Shown here in pieces: positions 51,556 to 61,509 of a stretch of 64,000 nucleotides of DNA. Position 1 is the stretch's first letter; the number at the start of each line of letters is the position of its first letter. The notes beneath the pieces were generated by a model that was not told where the DNA came from, did no database searches, and saw nothing but the letters and a program-made list of their open reading frames with translations. The translations under genes were made by a program, and so were the position numbers. Origin of the DNA: Kitasatospora sp. GAS204B (GTDB lineage Bacteria > Actinomycetota > Actinomycetes > Streptomycetales > Streptomycetaceae); assembly GCF_029892155.1 (NCBI RefSeq), contig NZ_JARZAG010000006.1:266429-330428 (forward strand). Direction: 5' to 3'.

Positions 51556-52934
51556 GGGCGCACGCCCGCTGGCGTCGCCACCGCCCGCTGCGCACCCGGC
51601 TGGCGCTGGCCTGCACGGCCGCGGTCGCGTTCGTCGCGCTCGGGGTCTGCGCGGCGGCCTTCACCATCGTCCGGTACGAACTGCTGCACCAGCTCGACCT
51701 GAGCCTGACCCAGCAGGCCACTCTGATCCAGCAGCAGTACCGCAACCAGCCGCCGCAGGCGGTCTCCGGCGAGTGCGGCTACCTGGCCGCCCCGGCCTGC
51801 ACCCAGATCGTGCCCGCCGACCCCGCCAAGGACCCGACAGCCCGCTACGTGCTCCCGGTCACCGAGGCCACCCGCCAGGTGGCCGCCGGGCAACGCGCCG
51901 GGTACCACTCCGACATCACCGTCAGCGGCCACCCTGCCCGGATGCTGACCACCGCGATGGGCACCGCACCGGCCGGCGCACACCAGGCCGTGCAGGTCGC
52001 GCTGCGCTCCGACGCCGCCGACCGGGGCGTGCGACAGGCCGGCGAGCTGATGGCGGCCGTCGCGGCAGCCGGCGTCCTGCTGGCGGCCGCGCTCGGCTAC
52101 GCGGTCGCCCGCACCGGCCTGGCGCCGGTCACCCGGCTGACCACGACCGCCGAGCGGATCGCCGCCACCCGGGACGCCGGCCTGCGGATCGAGCTGCCAC
52201 CGGGGCGCCGCGCGGACGAACTGACCCGGCTGGCCGGCAGCTTCAACACCATGCTGGGCGAGCTGGAGCAGTCGGTCACCGCCCAGCGACGGCTGGTCGC
52301 CGACGCCTCGCACGAACTGCGCACCCCGCTCACCGCGCTGCGCACCAACGCCGAACTGCTGGCTCGCGCGGACCGGCTGACGGAGGCCCAACGGGACCGG
52401 GCGGCAGCGGCGTTGCAGCGGCAGCTGCGCGAGGTGACCGGTCTGGTGAACGACCTGATCGAGCTGGCCCGAGACGAGGAGCCGCGCCCCCTGCTCGAAC
52501 AGGTGCGGATCGGCCCGCTGGTCGCGCACTGCGTGGCGGCCGCCCAGGACCACTGGCCCGCGGTCGCCTTCGTCCTGCTGGACGAGACGGACGGGCGCAC
52601 CGTCGCGGGCGTCCCCGCCCGGCTCGCCCGGCTGGTCTCCAACCTGCTGGACAACGCCGCGAAGTTCAGCCCGCCGGGCGGCGCGGTCGAAGTCTCGCTG
52701 ACGGCCGGCGGCCAGCTCACCGTGCGCGACCACGGCCCCGGCATCAGGCCCGAGGACCTGCCCCACGTCTTCGACCGCTTCTACCGCGCCTCGGCGGCAC
52801 GGGCACTGCCCGGCTCGGGGCTCGGTCTGGCGATGGCCCGGCAGATCGCCCGCGCCCACGGCGCCGTCCTCACCGCCGAGCCCGCCACGGGCGGCGGGGC
52901 GCTCTTCCGGCTCACCCTGCCCGGACCCGACTGA
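51552..52934 (+). CDS. sensor histidine kinase
   Basis: 460 residues. Two membrane helices ([21 protein letters not shown] and [19 protein letters not shown]) flank an external domain of about 120 residues with two Cys. HAMP, His[21 protein letters not shown], and ATPase boxes [14 protein letters not shown] and [17 protein letters not shown] follow. GTGA overlap with the regulator. Probably senses envelope damage, given the MurG-like neighbour (inference). Confidence 0.95.
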   Translation: MRAHARWRRHRPLRTRLALACTAAVAFVALGVCAAAFTIVRYELLHQLDLSLTQQATLIQQQYRNQPPQAVSGECGYLAAPACTQIVPADPAKDPTARYVLPVTEATRQVAAGQRAGYHSDITVSGHPARMLTTAMGTAPAGAHQAVQVALRSDAADRGVRQAGELMAAVAAAGVLLAAALGYAVARTGLAPVTRLTTTAERIAATRDAGLRIELPPGRRADELTRLAGSFNTMLGELEQSVTAQRRLVADASHELRTPLTALRTNAELLARADRLTEAQRDRAAAALQRQLREVTGLVNDLIELARDEEPRPLLEQVRIGPLVAHCVAAAQDHWPAVAFVLLDETDGRTVAGVPARLARLVSNLLDNAAKFSPPGGAVEVSLTAGGQLTVRDHGPGIRPEDLPHVFDRFYRASAARALPGSGLGLAMARQIARAHGAVLTAEPATGGGALFRLTLPGPD

Positions 52935-52991
52935 GCGAGAACCCGGCGCGGACGCGGACGTGACCGCGGCACAGACCGTGACTCGGCCGGG

Positions 52992-54380
52992 GTGATCGGC
53001 GTTGAAGAGCACGTGCCCGACCCCACCACGCGAAGGTCCCTGCTCGCGGCCACAGCTGCCGCCGCCGCCACCGCTGTCGCCCCGCGGACCCGGCCCGCCC
53101 CGGCGGGCCGACCGGTCCCGGCGGCGATGGACGATACCCAGGCCGGTGGGATCGACTACCAGTCCTGGACCACCGCCGCCGACTGGGCCGACGGTGCCGC
53201 GCCGGGGACCACGGCGGCGGACGGCGAGGTCCCGGGCCTGCGCATCGAGGCGGCGGTCGGCACGGTCGACTACCTCGACCCGCACACCGGCACCACCGCC
53301 GGCTGGGAGTGGGCGAGCTGGACCTCGCCCGAACGCCCGCTCGCCCACCCGGCGACGCAGGCCGTGGCCTCCTGGAACGCCCGGACCCCCGAGGGGACCT
53401 GGCTCGCCGTCGAGCTGAGCGGCAGCTACACGGACGGAGCCCGTACACCCTGGTACGTGATGGGCCGTTGGGCGGCCGGCGACCAGGACATCCGCCGCAC
53501 CAGCGTGGCGGGCCAGCAGGACGGCCGGAGCAGCATCCGCACCGACACCTTCGCCATCGACACGCCGGCCGGCGGTCTGCGCCTGGCCACCTGCCAACTG
53601 CGGCTCACCCTCTACCGCAAGCCGGGCACCCTGCTCACCCCCGTGGTCCAGCGCCTGGGTGTGCTGACCTCGGACCTGCCCGCCTCCGCGCAGACGCCGG
53701 CCACGGCGCCCGGCCCGGCCGCCGGGCACGAACTGCCCGTGCCGCGCTACTCGCAGGAGGTCCACCAGGGCCAGTACCCGCAGTACGACAGCGGCGGCGA
53801 GGCCTGGTGCAGCCCCACCTCCTCGCAGATGGTCCTCGCCTACTGGGGCCGCACGCCCGCGCCCGCCGACCTGGCCTGGGTCGACCCCGCCTACACCGAC
53901 CCGCAGGTCTGCCAGGCCGCCCGCGGCACCTTCGACTACCAGTACCAGGGCTGCGGGAACTGGCCGTTCAACGCCGCCTACGCCGCGACCTACCCGGGCC
54001 TGCAAGCCGTCGTCACGCGGCTGCGCTCGCTGACCGAGGCCGAGCACCTCATCCTGGCCGGCATCCCGCTCATCACGTCCCTCTGCTTCCTGCCGAGCGA
54101 GCTCGACGGCGCCGGCTACGGCACCGCCGGACACCTCATGGCGGTCATCGGCTTCACCGCCGACGGAGACGTCATCGCCAACGATCCCGCCTCACCCTCC
54201 AACGAGGCGGTCCGACGCGTCTACCAGCGCCACCAGTTCGAGAACGCCTGGTTGCGCACCACGTGGACCAACGCCAAAGGCGAGGCGGCTGACGGCAGCG
54301 GCGGAATCTGCTACCTCTACTTCCCGGCCGAGCCGACCGCGGCCCAGACCCAGGCACTGGCGGCCTGCGGAGTGCGCTGA
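52992..54380 (+). CDS. secreted C39-like cysteine peptidase
   Basis: About 462 residues. A twin-arginine segment (TTRRSLLAATAAAAATAVAP) suggests Tat export. The C-terminal domain has catalytic Cys in GGEAWCSPTSSQMVLAYWG, His in GTAGHLMAVIGF and a following NDPAS Asp/Asn, as in Peptidase_C39_2. Residues 60-230 resemble a carbohydrate-binding-like beta domain. Start uncertain: GTG at 52992 or 53013. Stand-alone, so unlike C39 domains of bacteriocin exporters. A hairpin terminator follows immediately. Confidence 0.85.
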   Translation: MIGVEEHVPDPTTRRSLLAATAAAAATAVAPRTRPAPAGRPVPAAMDDTQAGGIDYQSWTTAADWADGAAPGTTAADGEVPGLRIEAAVGTVDYLDPHTGTTAGWEWASWTSPERPLAHPATQAVASWNARTPEGTWLAVELSGSYTDGARTPWYVMGRWAAGDQDIRRTSVAGQQDGRSSIRTDTFAIDTPAGGLRLATCQLRLTLYRKPGTLLTPVVQRLGVLTSDLPASAQTPATAPGPAAGHELPVPRYSQEVHQGQYPQYDSGGEAWCSPTSSQMVLAYWGRTPAPADLAWVDPAYTDPQVCQAARGTFDYQYQGCGNWPFNAAYAATYPGLQAVVTRLRSLTEAEHLILAGIPLITSLCFLPSELDGAGYGTAGHLMAVIGFTADGDVIANDPASPSNEAVRRVYQRHQFENAWLRTTWTNAKGEAADGSGGICYLYFPAEPTAAQTQALAACGVR

Positions 54381-54410
54381 GCCCTTCCGCGGACGCGCCG
54401 CGGAAGGGCT
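54380..54410. terminator. bidirectional stem-loop terminator
   Basis: Perfect 13-bp stem AGCCCTTCCGCGG (54380-54392) with 54398-54410 and loop ACGCG, starting on the peptidase stop codon and facing the terD-like stop. Confidence 0.8.
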
Positions 54411-54452
54411 CAGCGCTCGGTGCCGTCGTAGACCCGCAGCAGCAGTGATCTG

Positions 54453-55451
54453 CTAGAAGAAGTCGTCGTCCTCGTCCTCGTAGTAGTTGTTGACCACCAC
54501 GCGCGGCTCGTCGTCGCTCAGCGCCTCGTCCAGCAGGATGCCGCCCAGGATGCCGGCGGCGCCGGCGCCGATCAGCGCCCCGGCGCCGAACCGGCGGCCG
54601 TGGTCCGGCCCGGCAGGCTGCGGGTGGCCGCCGGCGGATGGGTAGCCGGCCTGGACAGGCTGCGGGTAGCCGGCCTGGGCGGAAACGTGCTGGGGCGGAG
54701 CGTAGAAGGGCGGCGGGGTGGTCAGCACCCGCTGCGCGCAGGCGGCGCAGGCATGGACCTCGCGCGCGGCACCCCACTGCGGCGACCAGAGCACGGTGCT
54801 GCTGCTCGCGCCGTGCGCGGGGTCGAAGAAGCACGTCAGGGACGGGCGGACCGGGGCGGGGGAAGGCGGCGGGGTGCTCGGTTCGGCGGCCGGCTGCAGG
54901 ACCCGCACGCCGAAGTCGGCCGCGATCCCGGCCAGCCCCGAGGCGTAACCCTGGCCCACCGCACGGAACTTCCAGCCGCCGCCGTGGCGGTAGAGCTCGC
55001 CGAAGACCATCGCGCTCTCGCCCGCGGCCGCCCGCGGCAGGTCGTAGCGGGCCAACTCGGCTTCGCCGGTGGGGTCGAGCAGTCGGATGTGGGCGCTGTG
55101 GACCTGGCCGAAGGTCTGCCCGCGCTGCGCCGCGTCGTAGACGGCGACCGCGAAAGCGATCTTCCGCACCTCGCCGGGAACGGCGGCCAGGTCGACCTCG
55201 ATCTGCTCCCGGTCCGCCGACCCGGCCGCGGCGGGCCCGCGGTGGCGCACCGAACCGTCCGGACTGCGCACGTTGTTGAAGAAGACGAAGTTCTGATCGG
55301 AGGAGCGTCCCGCGTGGTCGCACAGCAGGGCGCTGGCATCGAGCTCGCAGCCCCCTGCAGCGCTCCACCCCAGCCCCACGAGTACGGTGCCGGCAGCCGG
55401 GGCCAACTCGCCCAGTGACACGTTGCCGCCCTGCGTCAGGACCACGCCCAT
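54453..55451 (-). CDS. TerD-domain protein with C-terminal membrane-like tail
   Basis: 332 residues. The N-terminal 190 residues are a TerD calcium-binding stress domain: VVLTQGGNVSL, VGLGWSAAGGCELDASALL, DQNFVFFNNVRSPDGSVRH and GESAMVFGELYRHGGGWKFRAVGQGY. A Pro/Gln/Tyr-rich linker and CAACAQ zinc-like pair follow, then a Gly/Ala hydrophobic segment (ALIGAGAAGILGGILLDEAL) and an acidic tail ending EDEDDDFF. The ATG at 55451 has GGAGG 7 bases upstream. Linked to tellurite/phage/stress resistance in the family; no other ter genes here. Confidence 0.92.
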   Translation of the reverse strand: MGVVLTQGGNVSLGELAPAAGTVLVGLGWSAAGGCELDASALLCDHAGRSSDQNFVFFNNVRSPDGSVRHRGPAAAGSADREQIEVDLAAVPGEVRKIAFAVAVYDAAQRGQTFGQVHSAHIRLLDPTGEAELARYDLPRAAAGESAMVFGELYRHGGGWKFRAVGQGYASGLAGIAADFGVRVLQPAAEPSTPPPSPAPVRPSLTCFFDPAHGASSSTVLWSPQWGAAREVHACAACAQRVLTTPPPFYAPPQHVSAQAGYPQPVQAGYPSAGGHPQPAGPDHGRRFGAGALIGAGAAGILGGILLDEALSDDEPRVVVNNYYEDEDDDFF

Positions 55452-55588
55452 GAATCCGCCTCCAGCGTTCGCGCGCACACGTACCGGTCCGCGTCAGCGA
55501 CAACGCCCCGCCCACCGCAACGGTTCCCGGCCCGGGCGAGCCCGCGCGCAGGCAGACACCCGCGCCGTCGGCCGTCGCCGGACCGGCG

Positions 55589-56872
55589 CTACGCCGACCG
55601 CAGGGTGAGCAGCGTGATCTCGCTGGGAGCGAAGATCCGGAAGGGAGGGCCCCAGAAGCCGGCGCCCCGGCTGGTGTAGAGCTGGGTGCGCGATCCGTGC
55701 CGGCTGAGGCCGTGCACCACCGGCTGGTCGAGCCGGACGAGGTAGTTGAACGGCCAGATCTGCCCGCCGTGGGTGTGGCCGGAGATCTGCAGGTCGATGC
55801 CGGCGCTCGCGGCCTGGCCGACGTACTTGGGCTGGTGGGCGACGAGCAGGACCGGCAGGTCCGGGTCCGCCCCCGCCAGCGCGCCGAGCAGGTCCGCCCG
55901 GTGTCCGGTCAGCCCGGAGGAGGCCGCGACCATGTCGTCCACACCCGCGAGCACCAGACTGTCCCCGCCCCGTTCGACCACCACGTGGCGGTTGTGCAGG
56001 GGCTCCCACCCCAGCTCCGCCATGAGGTCGAGCCAGCCCTGGGCTTCGCTGGAGTACTCGTGGTTCCCGGTGACGTACACCTTCGCCAGTCGTGACCGCA
56101 TCGTCCCGAGCGGCGCGGCCTGCTCTCGGCGCTGGTCCGGGGTGCCGTCGGCGATATCGCCCGCGTGGCAGACGACGTCGGCGTCCAGCTCGTTGACCGC
56201 CTCGGCGACCCGCGCCGACCAGCCGGCCCGGTCGATCGGTCCGTAGTGGGTGTCGGCCAGCACGACGACCCGCGTCCCGTCCAGGCCGCGGCCGAGCCGC
56301 GGGACGATGACGTCCAGGCGCTTCACCCGGGGCAGGCGCATGGCCTCGCGGTGCCCCCAGGCCAGCAGCCCGGTCGCGACCACCGCGACGGCGATGGCCA
56401 CGATCCTGGACCGATCCGGGTCGCCGACGCCGAGCGCGATCAGGACGAGCCGCAGCAGGTTGCCCAGCGCCGACCAGGCGAACAGCACCCAGACCACCCC
56501 GAGAGTGGTGTCGGCGATGCGTGCCGCCCGGTCCGAGCGCCTGCGCCCGTGGCCCATGACCATCAGCACCGGCAAGGCGGGCACCGCGGCGGCGAAGAGG
56601 ACCGTGCCGACCAGGACCACCGGGAGGGGCCAGTCGGTGCGGGAGGAGAACAGCGTCCACCAGGGCAGCAAGAACAGTGAGACGACTACGGAGACGAGTA
56701 CGGCGAGCCGGCGCAGGGTCCGACCGGCGCCTGCGCCCCTCGTCGCCGGCGACGACCCGGCATCGACCGACACGTCGGCCTCGGACGAGGGGTCGACCAT
56801 GACGGTATCCGGTCCTCCGCCGCGGGCCGGCGGTGTGCCCGGCTCCGACCAGTGGGATTCGTGGTCTGTCAC
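55589..56872 (-). CDS. membrane-anchored metallophosphoesterase (calcineurin-like)
   Basis: 427 residues. An N-terminal region with about four membrane helices (LAVLVSVVVSLFLLPWW onward) is followed by a phosphoesterase with metal-site motifs ADTHYG, HAGDIADG, VTGNHEY, and SGHTHGGQIWPF. The GTG at 56872 has AAGGGG 7 bases upstream; in-frame codons to 56977 lack one. The C-terminal NYLVRLDQPVVHGLSRHG and GAGFWGPPFRI are typical of YaeI/YkuE-like enzymes. Confidence 0.92.
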   Translation of the reverse strand: MTDHESHWSEPGTPPARGGGPDTVMVDPSSEADVSVDAGSSPATRGAGAGRTLRRLAVLVSVVVSLFLLPWWTLFSSRTDWPLPVVLVGTVLFAAAVPALPVLMVMGHGRRRSDRAARIADTTLGVVWVLFAWSALGNLLRLVLIALGVGDPDRSRIVAIAVAVVATGLLAWGHREAMRLPRVKRLDVIVPRLGRGLDGTRVVVLADTHYGPIDRAGWSARVAEAVNELDADVVCHAGDIADGTPDQRREQAAPLGTMRSRLAKVYVTGNHEYSSEAQGWLDLMAELGWEPLHNRHVVVERGGDSLVLAGVDDMVAASSGLTGHRADLLGALAGADPDLPVLLVAHQPKYVGQAASAGIDLQISGHTHGGQIWPFNYLVRLDQPVVHGLSRHGSRTQLYTSRGAGFWGPPFRIFAPSEITLLTLRSA

Positions 56873-57057
56873 TGCACTGCCCCTTACATCCGCGGTCCGG
56901 CCGATTCCCATCATCCGCCATGCGGGCCCGCCACCTGAAAGGGGTCCCACCGCTTCGACCGGGCAGGACGGGATCACGACAGACCGGCCGCCGCTTGCCC
57001 GCTACCGACCCACGCTCCGGGGCCGGTTCGCGGTGCGCCCCCGGCCCGTGAAGCGGG

Positions 57058-57091
57058 ACGGGCCGTCACCAGTGCTTCGGTGACGGCCCGT
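57058..57091. terminator. stem-loop terminator
   Basis: Perfect 13-bp stem ACGGGCCGTCACC (57058-57070) with 57079-57091, 8-base loop, just downstream of the small minus-strand gene ending at 57106. Confidence 0.8.
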
Positions 57092-57105
57092 TGAGGTTGG
57101 GGTGT

Positions 57106-57258
57106 TCATGCGGTCAGGCTGGTCAGGGCCCGGCGGGCGCGCCGAGTGGTGCGCTCCGCGCGGTTCTTGAGTCGGACCGCGCGCAGGACGCGGTACTCCG
57201 CGGCCTCCCGCAGACGCTCGTCGATCGTGGCCTGTGCGGTGTCGAGTCGGTAGGTCAT
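57106..57258 (-). CDS. small basic helical protein, 50 aa
   Basis: MTYRLDTAQATIDERLREAA start, then a very basic Arg/Ala-rich helix ending LTSLTA. GGGGGAG lies 6 bases before the ATG, and a terminator follows the stop, so it is a complete transcription unit. Similar short Arg-rich proteins are widespread in streptomycetes; function unknown. Confidence 0.75.
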   Translation of the reverse strand: MTYRLDTAQATIDERLREAAEYRVLRAVRLKNRAERTTRRARRALTSLTA

Positions 57259-57848
57259 GGTGTTCTCCCCCTGGCGGTGGGCGGTTGGTCGGCATCACCG
57301 TGATGCCTGTCCCGGAGCCCGCCCTCTGGCTTCAGATTCTACACCAGAATCGTCGTAGCACCTTTCATTTTTCCTTCTGTTCAGAATCTCGCCTGCTGAT
57401 CGAAGGCTCAGTGTCGATCGACCCCCAGCTTCGCGAGTGCGGGGCCGGCTACTCCTCGGTAAGGCCGACGCCCGGCGGCGAGTCGAGGGGGCCGGGACTC
57501 GCGCTCCTGGCCGCGACCGAACCGTGATCTCCTTCACGTGCTCCACCCAATTCCTCCAACATTGGGGATCGCATCCCGAGAATGGTCAGCCATCGGCGGC
57601 TCCGGCGACACCGGCTCGTACGGCGGCTGCCAGGGCTGGAGAGCAAGGAGGCCGCGCGTCAGTGCGGGTCGGCGCTGAGCTGACGGACTGCTACCAGTCG
57701 ACTCCGGTTCTGGCAAGAAGCCCATGCTCACACAGCTTTCACAGGATGCCGCTTGGCGCGGACCGTGGCACTGGGCAGAATCTGTCGGGTCCACGCCCGG
57801 GCAACCACAGTTCACAGGGGGTGACGAACTGGACTGGAGAGCCGCACT
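57259..57848. other. 590-bp non-coding region with inverted repeat
   Basis: No convincing gene on either strand. 57330-57400 is unusually AT-rich for this DNA and probably holds the promoter of the small gene. GATTCT/AGAATC (57335-57340 and 57346-57351, 5-base gap) is a perfect inverted repeat, and TTCAGAATCT recurs near 57380. The right part leads into the globin gene. Confidence 0.5.
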
Positions 57849-59096
57849 GTGAAGTTCCGCGCCAACCGCTCCACCGGAGGCGCCACCGCCCAGACGGCTC
57901 CACAGGAGGACTGGCCAACGACGCCGTCCGTCCAGTTGCCGGAGCCGGGGCAGTTGCTGACGGCGCGCGAGATCGCCCTGGTCAAGGCGAGCGCGGCGGC
58001 GGTCGAGCCGTACGCGGCCGACCTGCCCAGGTTCTTCTACGCGACCCTCTTCGACCGCTACCCGCAGGTCCGCGAGCTGTTCCCGGTCCAGATGGACGTC
58101 CAGCACGACCGGCTGCTGCGCGCACTGCTGTTGATCGTCGAACTCGTCGACGATCCCGCGAACCTGGTGACCTTCTGCACCCAGCTGGGCCGCGACCACC
58201 GCAAGTTCGGCACCGTGAGCGCCCACTACGCGGCGGTCGGCGAGTGCTTGCTCGCCACCCTGGAGCACTACGCGGGTCCGGCCTGGACCGGCGAGGTCGC
58301 CGCCGCCTGGACGCGGGCGTACAACACCGCCGCCCAGGCCATGGACCAGGCCGCCCTCGACGACGCGCAGCACCGCCCCGCCGTCTGGCAGGCGCGCGTC
58401 GTCGACCACCGCCGCCGTTCCGGCGACCTCGCGGAGATCACGGTGCAGACCGACCAGCCGTACCCGTTCGCCGGCGGGCAGTTCGTCAGCATGGAGACGC
58501 CCTGGTGGCCCAAGACCTGGCGTTACTACTCCCCGGCCAACGCCCCGCGCCCGGACGGGAGCATCACCTTCCAGGTCCGGGCCGTCACCGGCGGCCGAGT
58601 CAGCAACGCCCTGGTGCGCCGAGCCGTTGTCGGTGACGTCCTACGGCTCGGTGCCCCGCTGGGCGACATGGCGATGGATCGCCGCTCGCGCCGGGGCGTG
58701 GTGTGCGTGGCCGGCGGCACCGGGCTCGCGCCGATCCGGGCGTTGATCGAACAGGCTGTCCTGGACGGCTTGCAACGACCCGTCGACCTGTTCGTCGGCG
58801 CCCGCGCCCTCGAGGAGCTCTACTCCCTCGACGACCTGTACCAGCTGGCGCAGCGCCACCCCTGGCTCACCATCAGGGCCGTGGTCGCCGACGAGCAGTC
58901 GCCCGGGAGCGGAGACGGCGACCAGTTGTTGAGGGCCATGGCCCGCTCAGGGCCCTGGCCGGAGCGCGACGCCTATCTCGCCGGACCCGCCCCGATGGTC
59001 CTGGCCGCCGGTCGAACCCTGCGCCGCGGCGGGGTCCCGCTGGAGCGCATCCACCATGACCCGTTCGTCTCACTCGACAAGGTCGACCCCTCGTAA
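57849..59096 (+). CDS. globin-reductase (flavohaemoglobin-like)
   Basis: 415 residues. After a 30-residue disordered start, a globin domain (about 40-170) has FYATLFDRYPQVRELFP and the proximal-His region GRDHRKFG. The reductase part follows: FAD motif RYYSPANAP, substrate GGRVSNALV, NAD(P) motif VVCVAGGTGLAPIRALI and the C-terminal F region DPFVSLD. Reduces haem-bound oxygen or detoxifies NO to nitrate. GTG start with GGAG upstream. Not clustered with the cyd operon, but the role is related. Confidence 0.92.
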   Translation: MKFRANRSTGGATAQTAPQEDWPTTPSVQLPEPGQLLTAREIALVKASAAAVEPYAADLPRFFYATLFDRYPQVRELFPVQMDVQHDRLLRALLLIVELVDDPANLVTFCTQLGRDHRKFGTVSAHYAAVGECLLATLEHYAGPAWTGEVAAAWTRAYNTAAQAMDQAALDDAQHRPAVWQARVVDHRRRSGDLAEITVQTDQPYPFAGGQFVSMETPWWPKTWRYYSPANAPRPDGSITFQVRAVTGGRVSNALVRRAVVGDVLRLGAPLGDMAMDRRSRRGVVCVAGGTGLAPIRALIEQAVLDGLQRPVDLFVGARALEELYSLDDLYQLAQRHPWLTIRAVVADEQSPGSGDGDQLLRAMARSGPWPERDAYLAGPAPMVLAAGRTLRRGGVPLERIHHDPFVSLDKVDPS

Positions 59097-59668
59097 CCCA
59101 GCCCGCCTTCACTCCTGCCCCCGCAGCCGCCCCGGCGTCCCCGGCCCCCTCCTGGGCACACCGGCCGGCACCGGTGGCGCGCCAGGGGTGACGGCACGCG
59201 CTGCGCCGGGAGGGCTGAGCCGGACGCGGCCGATCAGGGCCCGGCGGTGCCGGTGCGCCCTGATGGGCCGTCAACTCGCCGGAGGCAGCGGCTTCGGGCG
59301 AACCAGCAGGGCGATGCCCAGCGCCATGCCGGATTGTGGACGCCCTGCACTGTCCCGGTCGGGATCGCATCGCGCCGGATGCCCATGAGAAAGCTCCGCA
59401 GGGCCCGATCCTGACACGCCTTGGCCGAGAGAGCTTGGCGTGCTCGTTGCCGCCTACCGGGGGTCATCGCCCGGTCACCGGCCCACTTGATCTCGCGTGA
59501 GGATACGGTTACGGTACGTATGGTTGCCTTGGGCAACCAGCTGTGGGGTGGGGTGTATCGAGACTCCGCCTGTCGTGACGGTCGGTCACCGCTGCCCGTC
59601 ACTCACGAACTTGACGATGGTCGGTGGGCGCGGGGAGCGCGCGCCGGCTGTAGAAGGGATCAGCCGTA
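59097..59668. other. 572-bp gene-free region with TGGTTGCC/GGCAACCA operator-like repeat
   Basis: No supported gene. TGGTTGCC-TTG-GGCAACCA at 59521-59539 is a perfect inverted repeat (8-bp arms) about 130 bp upstream of the acyl-CoA ligase gene, a likely regulator site. The rest shows no feature I can name. Confidence 0.5.
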
Positions 59669-61222
59669 ATGTCTGGCGAAATCCAGGAGTTCCGCACCTA
59701 CGTGGAGGACACCCTCGACGCCCTCGGGCAGTGGCCCGAGCGCGAGGCGCTGGTCCACGAGGGGCGGCGGATCAGTGCGGGGGAGTTGCGCGGGCTTGTC
59801 TACCGGATGGCCCGGGTGTTGCTCGACCAGGGTCTGGGCCGCGGTAGGACCGTCACCCTGCTGAGCGGAAACCTGCCCGAGGCGATAGCCGTGCGGTATG
59901 CGGCCAATCTGATCGGCTGCACCGTCAATCACCTTTACAACAAGCTGTCGGTGGAGGTGCAGGCGGCGATCGTCCGCGACGTCGAGACCGCGGTACTGAT
60001 CGTGGACCCGCGTCTGGCGCAGCGGGCCATGGACCTGGTCGCGCTCGTCCCGGTCCGCACCGTCCTGGTGCTGGGGGAGGCGAAGGTCGGCGCGGACCTG
60101 GTGGAGCTGGCCGCCGAGCAGTCGGCCGAGCCGATGGCGGCTCTGGCCCGTCCCGAGGACATCGTCAGCATCCGCCACACCGGCGGCACCACCGGTCACC
60201 CCAAGGGCATCTGCAGCACCTTCGGGCAGGCGGCCGCCTTCCGTGGCGGCCTGGAGGAGGCGGAGGGCGCGAGGGAGCCGGAGCGGCAACTGGTGTGCAC
60301 CACGCTGGCGCACGCGGCCGGTCACCTGGCCGACCACACCCTGGCCGAGGGCGGCGCGGTCGTCCTGCTGGAGGACTTCGACGCCGCCGAGGTGCTTGCC
60401 GCCATCGAGCACGAGCGCATCACCCGGCTGTTCGTCCTGCCGCCGCTGCTCTACCAGTTGCTCGACCACCCGGACGCGGCGCGCACCGACACCACCGCCC
60501 TGCGCGCCCTGATCTACGGCGGCTGCCAGGCTTCACCGGCCCGGCTGGCCGACGCCCTGCGGCGTCTGGGTCCGGTGCTCTTCCAGTTCTACGGTCAGAA
60601 CGAGGCCGGCGGTATCAGCACGCTGGCCACCGCCGACCACGACCCCGAGCGCCCCGACCGCTTGCGCTCGGCGGGCAAGGTGCTGCCAGGGGTCGAGGTG
60701 GAGGTCCGTGACCCGGACGGCCACGCGCTGCCCGTGGGCGAGCTCGGCGAGATCTGCGTGCGCTCGGGTGGCGTGATGCAGGGCTACTGGAAGCAGCCCG
60801 AGCTGACCGCGGAGGTCCTGCGCGGCGGCTGGCTGCACACCGGCGACCTGGGCCGCTTCGACGAGGACGGCTACCTCACCGTCGTCGACCGGCTGAAGGA
60901 CATGATCATCGTGATGGGTGGTCACGTCTACACCACCGAGCTGGAGGACGTGCTCAACACCCACCCCCAGGTGCTGCAGAGTGCCGTGTTCGGGGTCCCC
61001 GACGCCGACCGGATGGAGCAGGTCCACGCCGTGGTGTTGGCCGCGCCCGGCAGCACGGTGGACGAGCGGGAGCTGCGCGAGATGGTGCGTCAGGAGCGGG
61101 GTGCGATGTACGAGCCGGCCCGGATCACCTTCACCGACGCGCTACCGCTCACGGACGCCGGCAAGCCGGACAAGAAGCTGCTGCGCAGCCAGGCCGAGGA
61201 TGCGGCCGACCGGCTGATCTGA
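59669..61222 (+). CDS. AMP-dependent acyl-CoA synthetase/ligase
   Basis: 517 residues. Adenylation motifs: RHTGGTTGHPKG (A3), YGQNEAGG (A5), WLHTGDLG (A7), DRLKDMIIVMGG (A8) and the catalytic Lys region AGKPDKKLLR (A10). Activates a carboxylic acid to acyl-AMP and then a thioester. The ATG at 59669 is preceded by AGAAGGGATCAGCCGTA. Stand-alone, with no carrier protein or CoA-using partner adjacent; substrate unknown. A strong terminator follows. Confidence 0.92.
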   Translation: MSGEIQEFRTYVEDTLDALGQWPEREALVHEGRRISAGELRGLVYRMARVLLDQGLGRGRTVTLLSGNLPEAIAVRYAANLIGCTVNHLYNKLSVEVQAAIVRDVETAVLIVDPRLAQRAMDLVALVPVRTVLVLGEAKVGADLVELAAEQSAEPMAALARPEDIVSIRHTGGTTGHPKGICSTFGQAAAFRGGLEEAEGAREPERQLVCTTLAHAAGHLADHTLAEGGAVVLLEDFDAAEVLAAIEHERITRLFVLPPLLYQLLDHPDAARTDTTALRALIYGGCQASPARLADALRRLGPVLFQFYGQNEAGGISTLATADHDPERPDRLRSAGKVLPGVEVEVRDPDGHALPVGELGEICVRSGGVMQGYWKQPELTAEVLRGGWLHTGDLGRFDEDGYLTVVDRLKDMIIVMGGHVYTTELEDVLNTHPQVLQSAVFGVPDADRMEQVHAVVLAAPGSTVDERELREMVRQERGAMYEPARITFTDALPLTDAGKPDKKLLRSQAEDAADRLI

Positions 61223-61267
61223 GCCGTGCGGCGCGGGGGCGAGGAACGGTCTACCGGAGGGACGGAG

Positions 61268-61310
61268 CGCCCCGTGGCGTCTGCACGCGCGGTGCAGGCG
61301 CCACGGGGCG
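61268..61310 (+). terminator. stem-loop terminator after the acyl-CoA ligase
   Basis: Long imperfect stem: CGCCCCGTGGCG-T-CTGCAC pairs with GTGCAG-G-CGCCACGGGGCG (one 1x1 mismatch), 5-base loop, followed by TGCTCGGTTT. Confidence 0.85.
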
Positions 61311-61509
61311 TGCTCGGTTTGAGTCGCCGAGTTCAAGGCCCACATCGCCGAGGACGGCGAACGCCGTGCGGCGGTGTCCGGGAATGTCCGAAAACCGACT
61401 CAGCTCTTGCCGCCGTGATCCGCTGAAAACATCGCTTCGTCCGGCCGTACCCCGGTGGAGCTGTCCGCCGATGCGTGTGCCGGGTTCCGTTCACCGGGGG
61501 AACCACACC

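Noticed and set aside
52992..54380. C39 peptidase as the RiPP leader peptidase
   Set aside because: It is a secreted Peptidase_C39_2-like protein about 45 kb away from the RiPP genes and not fused to an ABC transporter.
57295..57546. 83-codon minus-strand frame with GGAGG before a GTG
   Set aside because: Arg/Ser-rich low-complexity product, no terminator or domain; looks like a chance frame in an intergenic region.
59234..59602. 122-codon minus-strand frame in the gap before the acyl-CoA ligase
   Set aside because: No ribosome site, irregular composition and no recognisable motif.
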